Notes under the pieces: generated by a model | The model's input: the letters and a program-made list of their open reading frames with translations, nothing else | Databases searched by the model: none | What the model was told of the DNA's origin: nothing | Assembly: GCA_035275405.1 (NCBI GenBank) | Contig: DATEMU010000015.1 | Coordinates: forward strand, 620,001-684,000 | DNA: 64,000 nucleotides | Direction: 5' to 3' | Origin: Phycisphaerae bacterium | GTDB taxonomy: Bacteria > Planctomycetota > Phycisphaerae > UBA1845 > UTPLA1 | Part shown: positions 36,238 through 45,397 of the stretch, in pieces | Layout: the number at the start of each line of letters is the position of its first letter | How positions within the stretch are numbered: position 1 is the stretch's first letter | Position numbers and translations under genes: made by a program

Positions 36238-36290
36238 CACAGCACCTGGATTCGATTCTTCATCCACCGGATTGCTTTGGCACTCGAGAA

Positions 36291-36740
36291 TTACGGCTTT
36301 CCGATATCTTCATCGTAATAGACGTAAATCCTGAAATCGTCAGCCGGCTTGAGGCTGGATACTTCGTATTGCACTCGCTTGCGAGGCTCCAAGACGAATT
36401 CGGTCCACTCAGTCTTGTCGACCACGACACCCCCGTCGGCCATCGCGGGCGCATAGAATTCCGTGCGAACGTTTACCCGTCGAGAGACGTGCGGCTCCTC
36501 CGAGTGAAGCTGCGCAACCACGTGCAGCAAATTGCCGTTTAGCCGATCCACCTTCAGATTTCGAAGCGGAACGTTGGCCTTTAGCCAAGAGTGGTTGTAA
36601 ATGACTTGTGACACATCTTCCGTTCTGGTCGTACCTTCACGTGGAGCGTGCGCCTGGGGAGCGCAGCGGGCCGAAAGGATCAAAACCAAAATCGTCATGA
36701 TGACGCTGTTCTTCCTCATCTCAAAGTCAAAGGTATTCAT
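36291..36740 (-). CDS. YcfL-like (DUF1425) lipoprotein, copy 2
   Basis: 149 residues with signal TILVLILSARC. The mature part (NVPLRNLKVDRLNGNLLHVVAQLHS, VVDKTEWTEFVLEPRKRVQYEVSSLKPADDFRIYV) follows the same plan as the neighbouring upstream gene: a beta-sandwich as in YcfL/DUF1425. It overlaps that paralogue by four bases. In proteobacteria YcfL lies beside lpoB; a role in cell-wall synthesis is inferred from that. Confidence 0.7.
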   Translation of the reverse strand: MNTFDFEMRKNSVIMTILVLILSARCAPQAHAPREGTTRTEDVSQVIYNHSWLKANVPLRNLKVDRLNGNLLHVVAQLHSEEPHVSRRVNVRTEFYAPAMADGGVVVDKTEWTEFVLEPRKRVQYEVSSLKPADDFRIYVYYDEDIGKP

Positions 36741-37144
36741 CGCAATCCAGCCTCCTTCGGATAGGCAATCTCAATGATACAGCGATCGGCCGGCGCCAGG
36801 CTCGTGGAGATATAGGGCACCGATCTACCCGGCTCCATCAGTAATTCACTCCAATCAGAGGAATCCACAGGATCTGGCTCGCCTCCCAGGAAGTAACAGG
36901 TCCTTGCCACAAGACGATATCCGTCATCCCGGCCCGATTCGAGTTGTTCGACGCGAAGCGTGGCGTCAACCTCGAAAAGGCCGGATCGCTCGTTCACGCC
37001 CGAGCGTAGGACTTCCGCGGCGACATGACTTCTGAGCCAAGGATTCTTGATCCGCGTCACGGTGCTTTCGCTCGTTGTCGATTTCGTTTCAGCGCATCCG
37101 ACGGTCCATATCCCGCACGCAACCGTGAGAAGACCAAGCCGCAT
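36737..37144 (-). CDS. YcfL-like (DUF1425) lipoprotein, copy 1
   Basis: 135 residues from the ATG at 37144 (MRLGLLTVACGIWTVGC, a compact lipoprotein signal); the frame extends to 37204 without a better start. NPWLRSHVAAEVLRSG, DATLRVEQL and DWSELLMEPGRSVPYISTSLAPADRCIIEI parallel the next gene line by line, so the pair is a tandem duplication of a YcfL-like gene. Part of the lipoprotein operon. Confidence 0.7.
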   Translation of the reverse strand: MRLGLLTVACGIWTVGCAETKSTTSESTVTRIKNPWLRSHVAAEVLRSGVNERSGLFEVDATLRVEQLESGRDDGYRLVARTCYFLGGEPDPVDSSDWSELLMEPGRSVPYISTSLAPADRCIIEIAYPKEAGLR

Positions 37145-37190
37145 ATGGCCGATTATCCAATGGGGACAATTCGGGAAGACTCGCCTGGGG

Positions 37191-37439
37191 TTACTGCTGC
37201 GCATCGGACCTGTCCTTCATTGGTGCAATTGAATCAACGTCTTCCAAGGCGGCCTGTTGACTTGTCGGAGAATGCCGCAAGGTCGGGGTAATCACATACG
37301 GCCGCAATTCACGGTGGTCGTCGACGTAAACAGGCTTCGAAAGTTGACAGCCGCAGATGCCAAGGGCAACGGCTGAGACAATCACCCTGCCGGGTCGGCG
37401 GCGGAGGGCTCTTGGCTGTTTCGAAGTGTAGGGGCTCAT
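37191..37439 (-). CDS. Small lipoprotein
   Basis: 82 residues: RRPGRVIVSAVALGICGC is a lipoprotein signal and the mature part is about 55 polar residues (KPVYVDDHRELRPYVITPTLRHSP). It sits between the COG3014-like gene and the first YcfL-like gene, all on the same strand. Too short for a family call. Confidence 0.55.
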   Translation of the reverse strand: MSPYTSKQPRALRRRPGRVIVSAVALGICGCQLSKPVYVDDHRELRPYVITPTLRHSPTSQQAALEDVDSIAPMKDRSDAQQ

Positions 37440-37459
37440 TTACGCATAACCTCATTCGC

Positions 37460-39043
37460 TCATTGCTTAGGGGGCACGCGGCGAGGCAACAACTCGTATT
37501 CTTTCGGCGCACCCACCGCGATTTCCTTGGCTTCCAAGTTGAAGGCCTCCGCCACAAAAACGACGGCTAACCCGGTATCCGGGACTTTGACATCCAGCGA
37601 CCGCACATGCCGCGGTGCGAACAAGCGTGCCGGCGCATTCGCGAGCATTCGAACGTAGTTTATTTCTGTCTGCTGAAGAACCGGCGCAACCGCGCGATCA
37701 ATGAAGTAATAGTCACGGCTGGGAACGTTTTCACCGGAAGGCAAAAGGACGATGCGATGTGATCCGGGCTGAACGCGTTGCATCCAGACGTGAATCGAGT
37801 TCGGCAAAAGCCTCCACTGTCGGATATCAGCCTCTTCCCGGTTGGCGGCACGGATAATCAAGCCTAGCAACTTAAGGTAGTTGTTATCAGTCTTCTGGAG
37901 AGCGAGACCAAAGTCCTCGACCTCGCCTTTACGCTTCTGGGCAAGGTCCTTAATCGAAGGTCCGCGACCAGCGGCTTGACCATACAAGTCGAGACACTGC
38001 ATCATGTAGCCTGTGAAGTCTCCATCCAGGCTCAGGCCGATGTGGCGAATCGCCTGGATCGGCATGAAGTAATCATCGTGAAGGAAGGTCGTGTCCCCCC
38101 CCTTGTTCTCGCCCACCCTAAGCTTCTTGGGCCGATTTCCCGTCGCCGCAATGATAAGCAGATTGGCTTTTTCCAGTTCGCCTAGGTTCGGCCCGAAGAC
38201 GTCATGACCCGCGTCCTCCGTGCGGCCAGTTGGAGGGACATATACGTTCGGATACGTATAGCGCCCATCGTGCCCTGTCCAGGCAATCGGTGTCTCGATG
38301 GTGGTGTTTCGTTGGGAGACCATCCGAACTTCTTCGCGGGTGTAAATTGTCTGCTTCCAACTATCATCTGCCAGCTTGTTTCTCCCGGTCCTCAAGTAGC
38401 AAATTGTGCGAAAGAAGTAAGCTGCCAAGAAATCGCGCTGGAAGAGGCTGCCTCCCTTTGAGGTGCAGTAGGCGTTCGCGACGAATTGGTCATCGCCGCC
38501 GCAATTTCCCTCATAGTCCGTCAAGGCACCTTTGCTGAAGCGATCGCACACCAGGGCTCGATCAAATGCCACGCGCGCATTCTCGAAATCGTTCAGCTGC
38601 ATCAAGCAGATGCCGTGAAGAAGTTCGATCATGGCGCGTTCATATGCTTCGCCCTGCCATATCTTCATCGATTCATCGAACACAAGACTGGCGCGGCCGG
38701 ACGCATCACCCAGGCTCAAATCATTTGTGAGGAGGATGGCCTCATATAAGGCGCGCTGGGCGGCATCGAGCCTTCCAGCGCTCATGCAACAGGTTGCATA
38801 ATCCAATAGGAGAAGGCCGGCATCCTTTGATCGCCGCTCAATCGGCTTCGCCAGCTCTGCCTCTGCTTGCGGGCCGAGGGCGACCGCCTCCGACTCATAG
38901 TCCGTTGTTCCCCAAGTGTGCATGCCGGCAGGCTGCGCACAGCCTGCGCCGACCGCCCCTGCGCTCAGCGTACAGAAGAGAGCGAAAACGCACGTAGTGG
39001 CGGAGGCCATGGGCGAACGCATGTAATGAGAGATTGACTTCAT
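37460..39043 (-). CDS. COG3014-like TPR lipoprotein
   Basis: 527 residues; signal VCALFCTLSAGAVGAGC-type segment with lipobox. DAGLLLLDYATCCMSAGRLDAAQRALYEAI and ELLHGICLMQLNDFENARVAFDRAL are TPR-like helix pairs, and the whole resembles the COG3014 family commonly encoded next to LpoB and YcfL. The C-terminal part (HRIVLLPSGENVPSRDYYFIDRAVAP) is beta-rich. It lies 19-20 bases from both neighbours. Biological role is not established for the family; cell-envelope assembly is inferred. Confidence 0.72.
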   Translation of the reverse strand: MKSISHYMRSPMASATTCVFALFCTLSAGAVGAGCAQPAGMHTWGTTDYESEAVALGPQAEAELAKPIERRSKDAGLLLLDYATCCMSAGRLDAAQRALYEAILLTNDLSLGDASGRASLVFDESMKIWQGEAYERAMIELLHGICLMQLNDFENARVAFDRALVCDRFSKGALTDYEGNCGGDDQFVANAYCTSKGGSLFQRDFLAAYFFRTICYLRTGRNKLADDSWKQTIYTREEVRMVSQRNTTIETPIAWTGHDGRYTYPNVYVPPTGRTEDAGHDVFGPNLGELEKANLLIIAATGNRPKKLRVGENKGGDTTFLHDDYFMPIQAIRHIGLSLDGDFTGYMMQCLDLYGQAAGRGPSIKDLAQKRKGEVEDFGLALQKTDNNYLKLLGLIIRAANREEADIRQWRLLPNSIHVWMQRVQPGSHRIVLLPSGENVPSRDYYFIDRAVAPVLQQTEINYVRMLANAPARLFAPRHVRSLDVKVPDTGLAVVFVAEAFNLEAKEIAVGAPKEYELLPRRVPPKQ

Positions 39044-39062
39044 TTCGCCTGAACGCCGCTAC

Positions 39063-39710
39063 CTAATTCTGAAAATCCCGTGTTGAGTAGGCCGCAGCTG
39101 ACGCAATGCTGTTGGTCCATTGAATCTCCGCTGTCTCGGCATCCACAAGGCAGAAGTTCATGTCCAGTAGCACTACCCGCCGGGCATTCTTTTGCCCTTT
39201 TTTGTCCGGGATTTCCACGATCTTGTCATTGGACATGAATCGAGCGACCAGAAAGTAGTCCACGCCGTGGCGATCGCGATGACCCCGGGCGATGGTCTGC
39301 GTGGATTCATCGTCCGGATGCCATCGGGCGAGTTTCGCTCGTAGTTCTTGCGCGACGTCGGTGTCGACGAATTTGACGCGGTCACGCAACGCGCGGGCGA
39401 GCTGGGTCCTCAGGCGCGTCAGGTAGGCGTCCTTAGCGGGGGCGAAGAAATACTGCGTGGTGTCGTTTTCGACCTTGACAAGCGCGATTCGGGGCGGTGC
39501 CTCCGCGTCAAAGAACATCGGCTCGCGGACCATGTCACGCGCCATCAGGTCGGCTACACGGGCGATTTCCAGGTCGCTGAGGAAGCTCCCCTTCATCGCC
39601 TCGATGCTGCCAACATCCCGGGGCGCATTGCAACCGGGCGCGGCTACCAGCAGCAACATGGCACGAAGACCGAAATGACCTGTCCAGCTGGTCAGATGGA
39701 GCCTATGCAC
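39063..39710 (-). CDS. LpoB-like lipoprotein, copy 2
   Basis: 215 residues; signal GLRAMLLLVAAPGC. VADLMARDMVREPMFF, PRIALVKVENDTTQYFF, RTQLARALRDRVKFVD, HGVDYFLVARFMS and VLLDMNFCLVDAETAEIQW follow the LpoB/penicillin-binding-protein-activator plan, including the typical 'variant of D-Y-x-L-x-G' strand and final E-I-x-W strand. LpoB activates PBP1B in enterobacteria; a similar peptidoglycan role is inferred. Paralogue of the gene directly upstream (gap 3 bases). Confidence 0.75.
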   Translation of the reverse strand: MHRLHLTSWTGHFGLRAMLLLVAAPGCNAPRDVGSIEAMKGSFLSDLEIARVADLMARDMVREPMFFDAEAPPRIALVKVENDTTQYFFAPAKDAYLTRLRTQLARALRDRVKFVDTDVAQELRAKLARWHPDDESTQTIARGHRDRHGVDYFLVARFMSNDKIVEIPDKKGQKNARRVVLLDMNFCLVDAETAEIQWTNSIASAAAYSTRDFQN

Positions 39711-39713
39711 GAA

Positions 39714-40502
39714 TCACCCCGGCGTCACGGTCTTCACAGGATAGTCATGGGTCCACACGATCTCGCCACTATCAGCGTCCGTGAGGCTAAACGTCATGTA
39801 CATGTCCACGAGCCGCTTGCCCGCAATGGACTTGTCCAGCGACTGATAGACGCCGGACAGGATGTAATCGACGCCATGCTTGTCCTTCAGTCCTGTGTGC
39901 GTGGCCTGTCCAGTTCGTTTGGCTTCTCGCTGGGCTGCGATCGCTTCCCCAACTGGTCCGCGCAGCATGATGAACTTAGCGGTGCTGCCGGGCGACGATT
40001 GGCTGCGCAATGATCGAAAGACAATGGTCTGAATCCGGGTCGCCACCATTTCAGCGCTTCCGCCGATGAATGGTTCATTCGTCTGGTTTTCAACGCCAGC
40101 GATCCCGATGCGAACCGGAGGCTCGGCTCGTTGCAGCAAGGGCTCCCGAATCAAGTCCCGGGACATCGCCTGGGCGCATTGCTCGATATCACCCGACCGC
40201 AACCCCCATACGTCTTGTACACTCGGACCCGGATCAACCCTAGGCGGTGGCGGGCCACATGCGGCGCATAACAACGAGGTAACGACAATCAATCCAAGTT
40301 TCGGCGAGGCTGGGCCAAAACCCGAGGCTCTGATCCTGAAGCGTCGAAACTCGTTAGCCTCTCGACTGCGTCCTTGAACGCAACCAGATTTAGGTGCTCG
40401 GGCTTGAATGAGAATTCGTAGTTCTGGCCAAGTCTCCATGTCCATTCTCTGTTGCGTCGGGAGCGAATCACGAAGCTCCCGTTTGCCTCTGTTGAAAATC
40501 AC
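39714..40502 (-). CDS. LpoB-like lipoprotein, copy 1 (start uncertain)
   Basis: Up to 262 residues. The hydrophobic signal LGLIVVTSLLCAAC begins about 60 residues in, so the true start is probably downstream of 40502 (40445 is one ATG), but no clear ribosome site was found. The mature part has CAQAMSRDLIREPLL, PVRIGIAGVENQTNEPFIGG, HGVDYILSGVYQSLD and TFSLTDADSGEIVWTHDYP, the same layout as the next gene and LpoB proteins. It is the first gene of the eight-gene lipoprotein operon. Confidence 0.72.
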   Translation of the reverse strand: MIFNRGKRELRDSLPTQQRMDMETWPELRILIQARAPKSGCVQGRSREANEFRRFRIRASGFGPASPKLGLIVVTSLLCAACGPPPPRVDPGPSVQDVWGLRSGDIEQCAQAMSRDLIREPLLQRAEPPVRIGIAGVENQTNEPFIGGSAEMVATRIQTIVFRSLRSQSSPGSTAKFIMLRGPVGEAIAAQREAKRTGQATHTGLKDKHGVDYILSGVYQSLDKSIAGKRLVDMYMTFSLTDADSGEIVWTHDYPVKTVTPG

Positions 40503-41011
40503 ATTTCAGTCTCGGGCCGGTTTCCCCTAATCCTGCTTCCTCCATTTTTCTCTCTGACCCGATATTTCTCAGATAACCGTGCCCGATTACGCCGCCGGGT
40601 CGTGGTCGCTCATTGTACAGCGCCCCCTTCGTTTAGCCTACCGTGTTTTCGAGGGTTTTCCGGCCTGCAGGGCTGAAAAGGACCCTCGCTGGTGTGCCAA
40701 GTGGCCATTCGGCGCTGCTTTTCGTGCGAGGCTTATCCAGCTTCAACCAAGGACACGTAGGGCTCGACGGCAGCAGCGGGCCGCCGGAGCACCCGCGCCG
40801 CCAGATCGTCGAGGGCACTGAGTTCCTGGTCGGTCAAAACAGGTGGCCTCGTACATCTTGATGTGACGTACTGCACCAATCGGCCGGGCGTGCGCCAAAA
40901 TCCAATGTCGGGCCCATACGAGTTCGATGTACCCCGACCACGCGGCCGGCGTCTCCGCCAGACCTGGATCACAATTGGCCGCCGGTGATTAGCTGACGCC
41001 CCGATGTTGCT
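40503..41011. other. Intergenic region with no convincing gene
   Basis: A 509-base gap between the lipoprotein operon and the zinc-finger gene. A 79-residue frame on the minus strand (40733-40972) has no family match and no ribosome site. An imperfect hairpin GAGGGTTTTC.../...AAAAGGACCCTC at about 40651-40687 could be a terminator. The promoter of the lipoprotein operon must be in the part next to 40503 but no clear motif was found. Confidence 0.5.
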
Positions 41012-41302
41012 CTATCGAAGCGCCGCTTCCATCAGCTGCAGCTGTCGGCGGGCTTCCTGCCGCGCCGCGTCGATCACCAGCGAGAGCTGCTCCAAGCCGA
41101 GATCCCGGAGCCCCAATCGGGCGACGATCCCCGTGGGCCGGCCAACCTTCGAATAGGGCCGCTTCATTCGCTTCGTATAGGCTCGCTTTCCCGATTTCCT
41201 GACGCCGTGAATGGCCGTCATGTGACGGGCCAGATGCGCCGCCATGCTGAACTTTCGTTTACACCGGTTGCACTTGAAGATTCCGCTTCTGGTTCTGGCC
41301 AT
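41012..41302 (-). CDS. Small bacterial C2H2 zinc-finger protein
   Basis: 96 residues from the ATG at 41302, with AGGGAG upstream. FKCNRCKRKFSMAAHLARHMTAIHG is one classical C2H2 finger (C-x2-C-x12-H-x4-H). A basic linker with KRAYTKRMKRPYSKVGRPTG follows; GRP-type patches are AT-hook-like. The rest is a helix. Likely DNA binding; the target is unknown. Confidence 0.8.
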   Translation of the reverse strand: MARTRSGIFKCNRCKRKFSMAAHLARHMTAIHGVRKSGKRAYTKRMKRPYSKVGRPTGIVARLGLRDLGLEQLSLVIDAARQEARRQLQLMEAALR

Positions 41303-41448
41303 CAATTCGACTCCCTATGTCGCGGCTACCAACGACTCGCCCCCGAAACAATCGCGGAGAAGTGTAACATGAGAACGGGACGACTGATAGGGCTGCGATG
41401 CGTCCCTACTCACATTCCGCGACGCTTGTCAATTGCGCAAACGACAGT

Positions 41449-44178
41449 TTATCCGCCCAGCGCCGCCTCGACGAAAAGTCGGATGTCGGCGCCATCGATG
41501 ACGCCGTCATCGTTCATGTCGCCGCGCCGCGGGCAGGGGCAGGCGTCGCCTTCGCCGTCGGCATCGCAATCCTCCTGACCGGGGTTGGACACGTTTGGGC
41601 AGTTATCGCACAGGTCGCCGAGGGCGTCAGAATCCGTGTCATCCTGGCTGGGGTTGAAAACGTTGGGGCACTTGTCGCATGCGTCGCCCACATCATCGTT
41701 GTCGCCGTCGGCTTGGTCGGGGTTGGGCGTCAGCAAGCAGTTGTCGCAGCAATCGACGATGCCATCCGAATCGGTATCGATAGCGCAACTTTCCTGGCAG
41801 ACATCGCCCACTCCATCGAAATCGCAATCAGATTGATTCGGATTTGCGACTGCCGGACAGTTGTCGCAATCGTCCGGTACACCGTCCGTATCAGTATCAA
41901 GCTCGCAGGCATCGGGGGTCCCATCTGAATCGCAATCCAGCTCACAGGCATCGCCGATGCCGTTCATATCACAATCAGCTTGACTTGGATTGGCGATCGA
42001 AGGGCAATTATCGCATTCGTCGGGAACGCCGTCCGCGTCAAAGTCCGGACTCGTACCGCTCTGAATATCCAACGGATCGCCAATGCCGTTTCCGTTGCAG
42101 TCGATGATCTCCACGATTCCGTTCAACCCAAACACTGATCCATTGAGATCATTCCACGTGTCGCTCGGCGGCGACGATTGTGCGGAATGTTCATTTCCGG
42201 CATCGTTGTCAGGTTGGGCGGCAAGCCAGTTCGTGTACGTAACTGAATCTCCGTTGCTCCAAATCCATCCCCCGGTCGGCTCCGCGCTTCCGGGTGGTTG
42301 ATATAGACCGATCCAAGGTCCGATTCCTCCGACTAACGGGCCGAACGCGCTATTAACCCACACATCTTCCGCCTGATCGTTTAGGGCAACCAAGTGCCCG
42401 CCGAATGCGACCGCTTGCGCTTCGGCGCAGGACCAGATCGTCGGTTCAGTGAGACGATAGCGATGTCCTCCGTAGTCGAGCCAATCCGACAGCCACGGAT
42501 TCGATATCAACGGGACGGTTGAGGTTACGCGAGCGGGATCATCAGTTCCGGGGGTAAGGCTAGCCCCGCGCGTACCATGGTTAGCAAAGGGCGAAGAGTC
42601 AAATGCGTCGCCCCAGTTCGATGGCTCGTCGAACCGCCAGTATCCAACCAGTCCTTGGGTATTGGGCTTGATATGCCTGTTGTAGTCCTGCGCGATTTCG
42701 GCGCCTGATCTCGCCACGTTCCAGATTCGGACCTCGTCGATCAGTCCATCAAAGGGTTCAGCGTCGACAGACGGTGGCCCGTTGCCGATATACACGTCTG
42801 CCCCGGAGTAGCTCAAAGGTCCGAAACCCGGCACCTCCCCTTTAAGTATACCGTCAACGTACAGTCGTGCGTAATTACCACTCGCGGAATACACGCCGGC
42901 AACATGATGCCAGTCCCCGTAATATGTGCTGGTTGGATCCGTATCACTGACAACAACGGTCCCGTCAAACCCGTCGTCGCATGTGTCACCGTTGTGAAGG
43001 CGAAGTTGTATCCGCTGCCCTTCTCCGCTTTGTTGAAACGAGAGAATGTACCCACATGAAAACGGCCCCGCGCTTCGCACGATTCTGCTATGCCGATCCG
43101 TGATGGGGTCGGGCCGGATCCACGCTTCGATTGTGAGGTTTTCGGTCGGTTCCAGCACGGTTGTACGAGGAATTCGTACCGTGTCGTCCACACCATCAAA
43201 CTTAAGCGCACTCCCGGCGACGCTTGAACAGTTTACGCGCTCCCAAGTGTCATTAAACGCGCCTCCGCCTCCTCCTCCGAACAGCACCAGCCGACGGCGT
43301 TGCCGGTCGTATGCCATGCCAGGGTTGTCCCGCCAGTCCGGGCCACTCGTCGAACGAAGCACCCAACTGAATCCATCCCATTCCCACGTACTTCCGGCTT
43401 GACCTGGATTTACGGGACCGGCAAACAAGATAACTCGTTGGCGATCCGCATCGTACGCCATCTTTGAATAGGGGATCGTGGTGGGAGCCGAAACAAACGT
43501 CTGTGTCCACACGGCTCCATTCCATTCCCATGTGTCATAGCTCCCGCCATCACCACCGAACAGGATAGTTACGCCTCTCGACTCATCAAAGGCCATCGCG
43601 TGCCGATCTCGCGGGGTCGGTCCTGTGGTGGCCCGCTGGGTCCACGTCGTCCCATTCCACTCCCAGGTATCACCCAAATAGCCGCCCGGGCTATAACCGC
43701 CAAATAGCACTGTGCGCCCGCGGGCACTGTCATAGGCCAGGGCATGCCCGTGGCGGGCAGCGGGGCCGAAATTTGAGCGGGAAATCCAAGTGCTGCCGTC
43801 CCATTCCCAAGTATCGCGCTTCCAACCGGTGCTGGTGCCTTGGCCACCAAAGAGCACGACTCTCGCGCGCTGACTGTCATACGCCATGGCATTGAGAAAC
43901 CTAGCTTCGGGGCCCGTCGAAGATGCGAGAGTCCACGTAGCACCATCCCAAAGCCAGGTGTCTCGATTGATCGTGGGTCCGTAACCGCCGAAAAGGACGG
44001 TCTTTCCGCGGGCGGCATCGAAGGCGATTCCCATGGCATCGCGCGGCGGCGGACCGACGCTGGCACACTGTGTCCAAACGAAACAATCTTGGCCGAAACT
44101 CGCGGCCGCCAGTGCGAGATTGGTGATTATCGAGAGTATCGCTGCCTCGCCGACAAACGGGTCTTTGATCCGCCGCAT
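41449..44178 (-). CDS. Secreted Kelch/LamG/C-type lectin/thrombospondin-3 protein
   Basis: 909 residues from the ATG at 44178, which has AGGAGG upstream; the open frame to 44415 is shadow. A signal peptide (SIITNLALAAASFGQ) is followed by about six Kelch-like repeats (FGGYGP, DTWEWDG, RTVLFGG) to ~residue 310, a LamG/concanavalin domain (LKFDGVDDTVRIP, GLIDEVRIWNVARS), a C-type lectin domain (GGHLVALNDQAED, WNDLNG), then thrombospondin type 3 repeats (DTDGVPDDCDNCP) and a closing dockerin-like half-repeat (DMNDDGVIDGADIRLF). A calcium-binding, carbohydrate-binding surface adhesin is likely. A sigma-54 promoter lies upstream. Confidence 0.88.
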   Translation of the reverse strand: MRRIKDPFVGEAAILSIITNLALAAASFGQDCFVWTQCASVGPPPRDAMGIAFDAARGKTVLFGGYGPTINRDTWLWDGATWTLASSTGPEARFLNAMAYDSQRARVVLFGGQGTSTGWKRDTWEWDGSTWISRSNFGPAARHGHALAYDSARGRTVLFGGYSPGGYLGDTWEWNGTTWTQRATTGPTPRDRHAMAFDESRGVTILFGGDGGSYDTWEWNGAVWTQTFVSAPTTIPYSKMAYDADRQRVILFAGPVNPGQAGSTWEWDGFSWVLRSTSGPDWRDNPGMAYDRQRRRLVLFGGGGGGAFNDTWERVNCSSVAGSALKFDGVDDTVRIPRTTVLEPTENLTIEAWIRPDPITDRHSRIVRSAGPFSCGYILSFQQSGEGQRIQLRLHNGDTCDDGFDGTVVVSDTDPTSTYYGDWHHVAGVYSASGNYARLYVDGILKGEVPGFGPLSYSGADVYIGNGPPSVDAEPFDGLIDEVRIWNVARSGAEIAQDYNRHIKPNTQGLVGYWRFDEPSNWGDAFDSSPFANHGTRGASLTPGTDDPARVTSTVPLISNPWLSDWLDYGGHRYRLTEPTIWSCAEAQAVAFGGHLVALNDQAEDVWVNSAFGPLVGGIGPWIGLYQPPGSAEPTGGWIWSNGDSVTYTNWLAAQPDNDAGNEHSAQSSPPSDTWNDLNGSVFGLNGIVEIIDCNGNGIGDPLDIQSGTSPDFDADGVPDECDNCPSIANPSQADCDMNGIGDACELDCDSDGTPDACELDTDTDGVPDDCDNCPAVANPNQSDCDFDGVGDVCQESCAIDTDSDGIVDCCDNCLLTPNPDQADGDNDDVGDACDKCPNVFNPSQDDTDSDALGDLCDNCPNVSNPGQEDCDADGEGDACPCPRRGDMNDDGVIDGADIRLFVEAALGG

Positions 44179-44839
44179 GGAACCGCCTCCTGTCTGGTCG
44201 TGCGACCGGGATGATGAATTGGCGAACGGGGCCGAGATCGAAACTACGAACCAGGGACGTGTGCCCCGATTAGCGTCATCCTCTGAGGCAGGCGTCGCCC
44301 GACCGGGCGCAACGCCTTGCCGCGAAGTGGGCGCAGGATCGAGGGCCGATGCAAGCCCCGATCGCGTGGTCGACACGCTGGCAATTGGCGTGCCAGTACC
44401 CCTTTGTTTGCACAAACCCCGGCCTATCCAAGATCAATTTCGCCAGGAGGTGACACCCATCCTCTGTCGGACCAAGGGTTTGTGGTCTGATGCCTCAGGA
44501 GCTGGAGTAGCTCGGTCGATTCTCCCTTGAACAGGTTTTTGAGCCGAAGTGGTCCCCCGCTCTCGGGCCGGAGAGATTGAAAGGGGACACTTTATTTGGG
44601 AGGCCGGACTCCAGTGTTACGTGGGGGGAAGCCGCTTTCCACGCCCAACAGCTCGGCCAGAATCGCGAACTTAACGTCAATTTGGAAACCGGTTTCCAAT
44701 TCGGCGGCATAGGTCCAGGTGGTCTCGAGACCGGGAGAAGTAGGAGCTTCCTTCGTTCCGCTCGATCGTTTGATTCGGCTTGCCGCGTCACACATGAGCC
44801 ATCTAGGACCGAAGGAAGACTGCTGCGAAAAGAAAATAT
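44179..44839. other. Intergenic region holding a sigma-54 promoter
   Basis: 661 bases with no gene I can support. It contains the promoter at 44380-44395 and marks the junction between chromosomal-type sequence and the integrative element that begins with unknown genes at 44840. No repeat matching the tRNA-Arg at 54220 was seen here. Confidence 0.5.
44380..44395 (-). promoter_or_regulatory. Sigma-54 promoter for the Kelch/LamG surface protein
   Basis: Read on the minus strand, TGGCACGCCAATTGCC fits TGGCACGNNNNTTGCW with only the last base off and correct spacing. It points to the gene starting at 44178, giving a ~190-base leader. No activator gene is nearby. Confidence 0.7.
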
Positions 44840-45397
44840 CTAGCTGAAACCTGTTCCCCCGATGGATCCCATCGCACGGTTAACATGATCTCTGTTGCTC
44901 ATTGTGATCCCTCGGCCCCGCCTCTTGCGCCGCCGAAATTTCCGCCGTAGAAGCCGTTGCCGGTGGATGTCCGGCCATGCGGTAGAGGCCGCCAGAAGTT
45001 TCCGGAGATCCGTGCCGGCCGTCCGAAAATGCCTGATCATGATCGCCCGATCGGCCGGCCGAAGCTGCCCGGCAACCGATCGGATGGTCGCCCAGATCCT
45101 GCGAATGTTTGAGTCCGTCGATCGAGCCGGGCGGCGTGCGGACTGCCACGCCCCGAGCAGGTCGCGGGCCCGTTGAATGTCCATGGGATGGTCCCCCAGG
45201 TTGATTGAGCACTGGACCCGCCGGCCATCCTTCCGACATTGCCGAAACCGCAGAACGTGGAGGATTTGCCCGGATGAGCTCCGCTTAGAAACGACGCTGC
45301 CTTGCCTCTCCAGTTCCGTTCTCGCGGCCTGCATGGCCGTTTCGATCTGGTCCCACCGGTCGTGGTGTTCCGGTGCCGTGGTTAAATACGGGTTCAT
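44840..45397 (-). CDS. Hypothetical basic protein of the integrative element
   Basis: 185 residues from an ATG at 45397; a longer frame reaches 45439. The central part (RRIWATIRSVAGQLRPADRAIMIRHFRTAG) is helical, and the C-terminus has RRKFRRRKRRGRG, likely nucleic-acid binding. It overlaps the upstream gene by about 110 bases in another frame; either the start is later (M at 45334) or the pair is genuinely overlapping. Confidence 0.5.
   Translation of the reverse strand: MNPYLTTAPEHHDRWDQIETAMQAARTELERQGSVVSKRSSSGQILHVLRFRQCRKDGRRVQCSINLGDHPMDIQRARDLLGAWQSARRPARSTDSNIRRIWATIRSVAGQLRPADRAIMIRHFRTAGTDLRKLLAASTAWPDIHRQRLLRRKFRRRKRRGRGITMSNRDHVNRAMGSIGGTGFS

Noticed and set aside
40733..40972. 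79-residue minus-strand frame
   Set aside because: No ribosome site, family or neighbour support; basic composition typical of random GC-rich frames.
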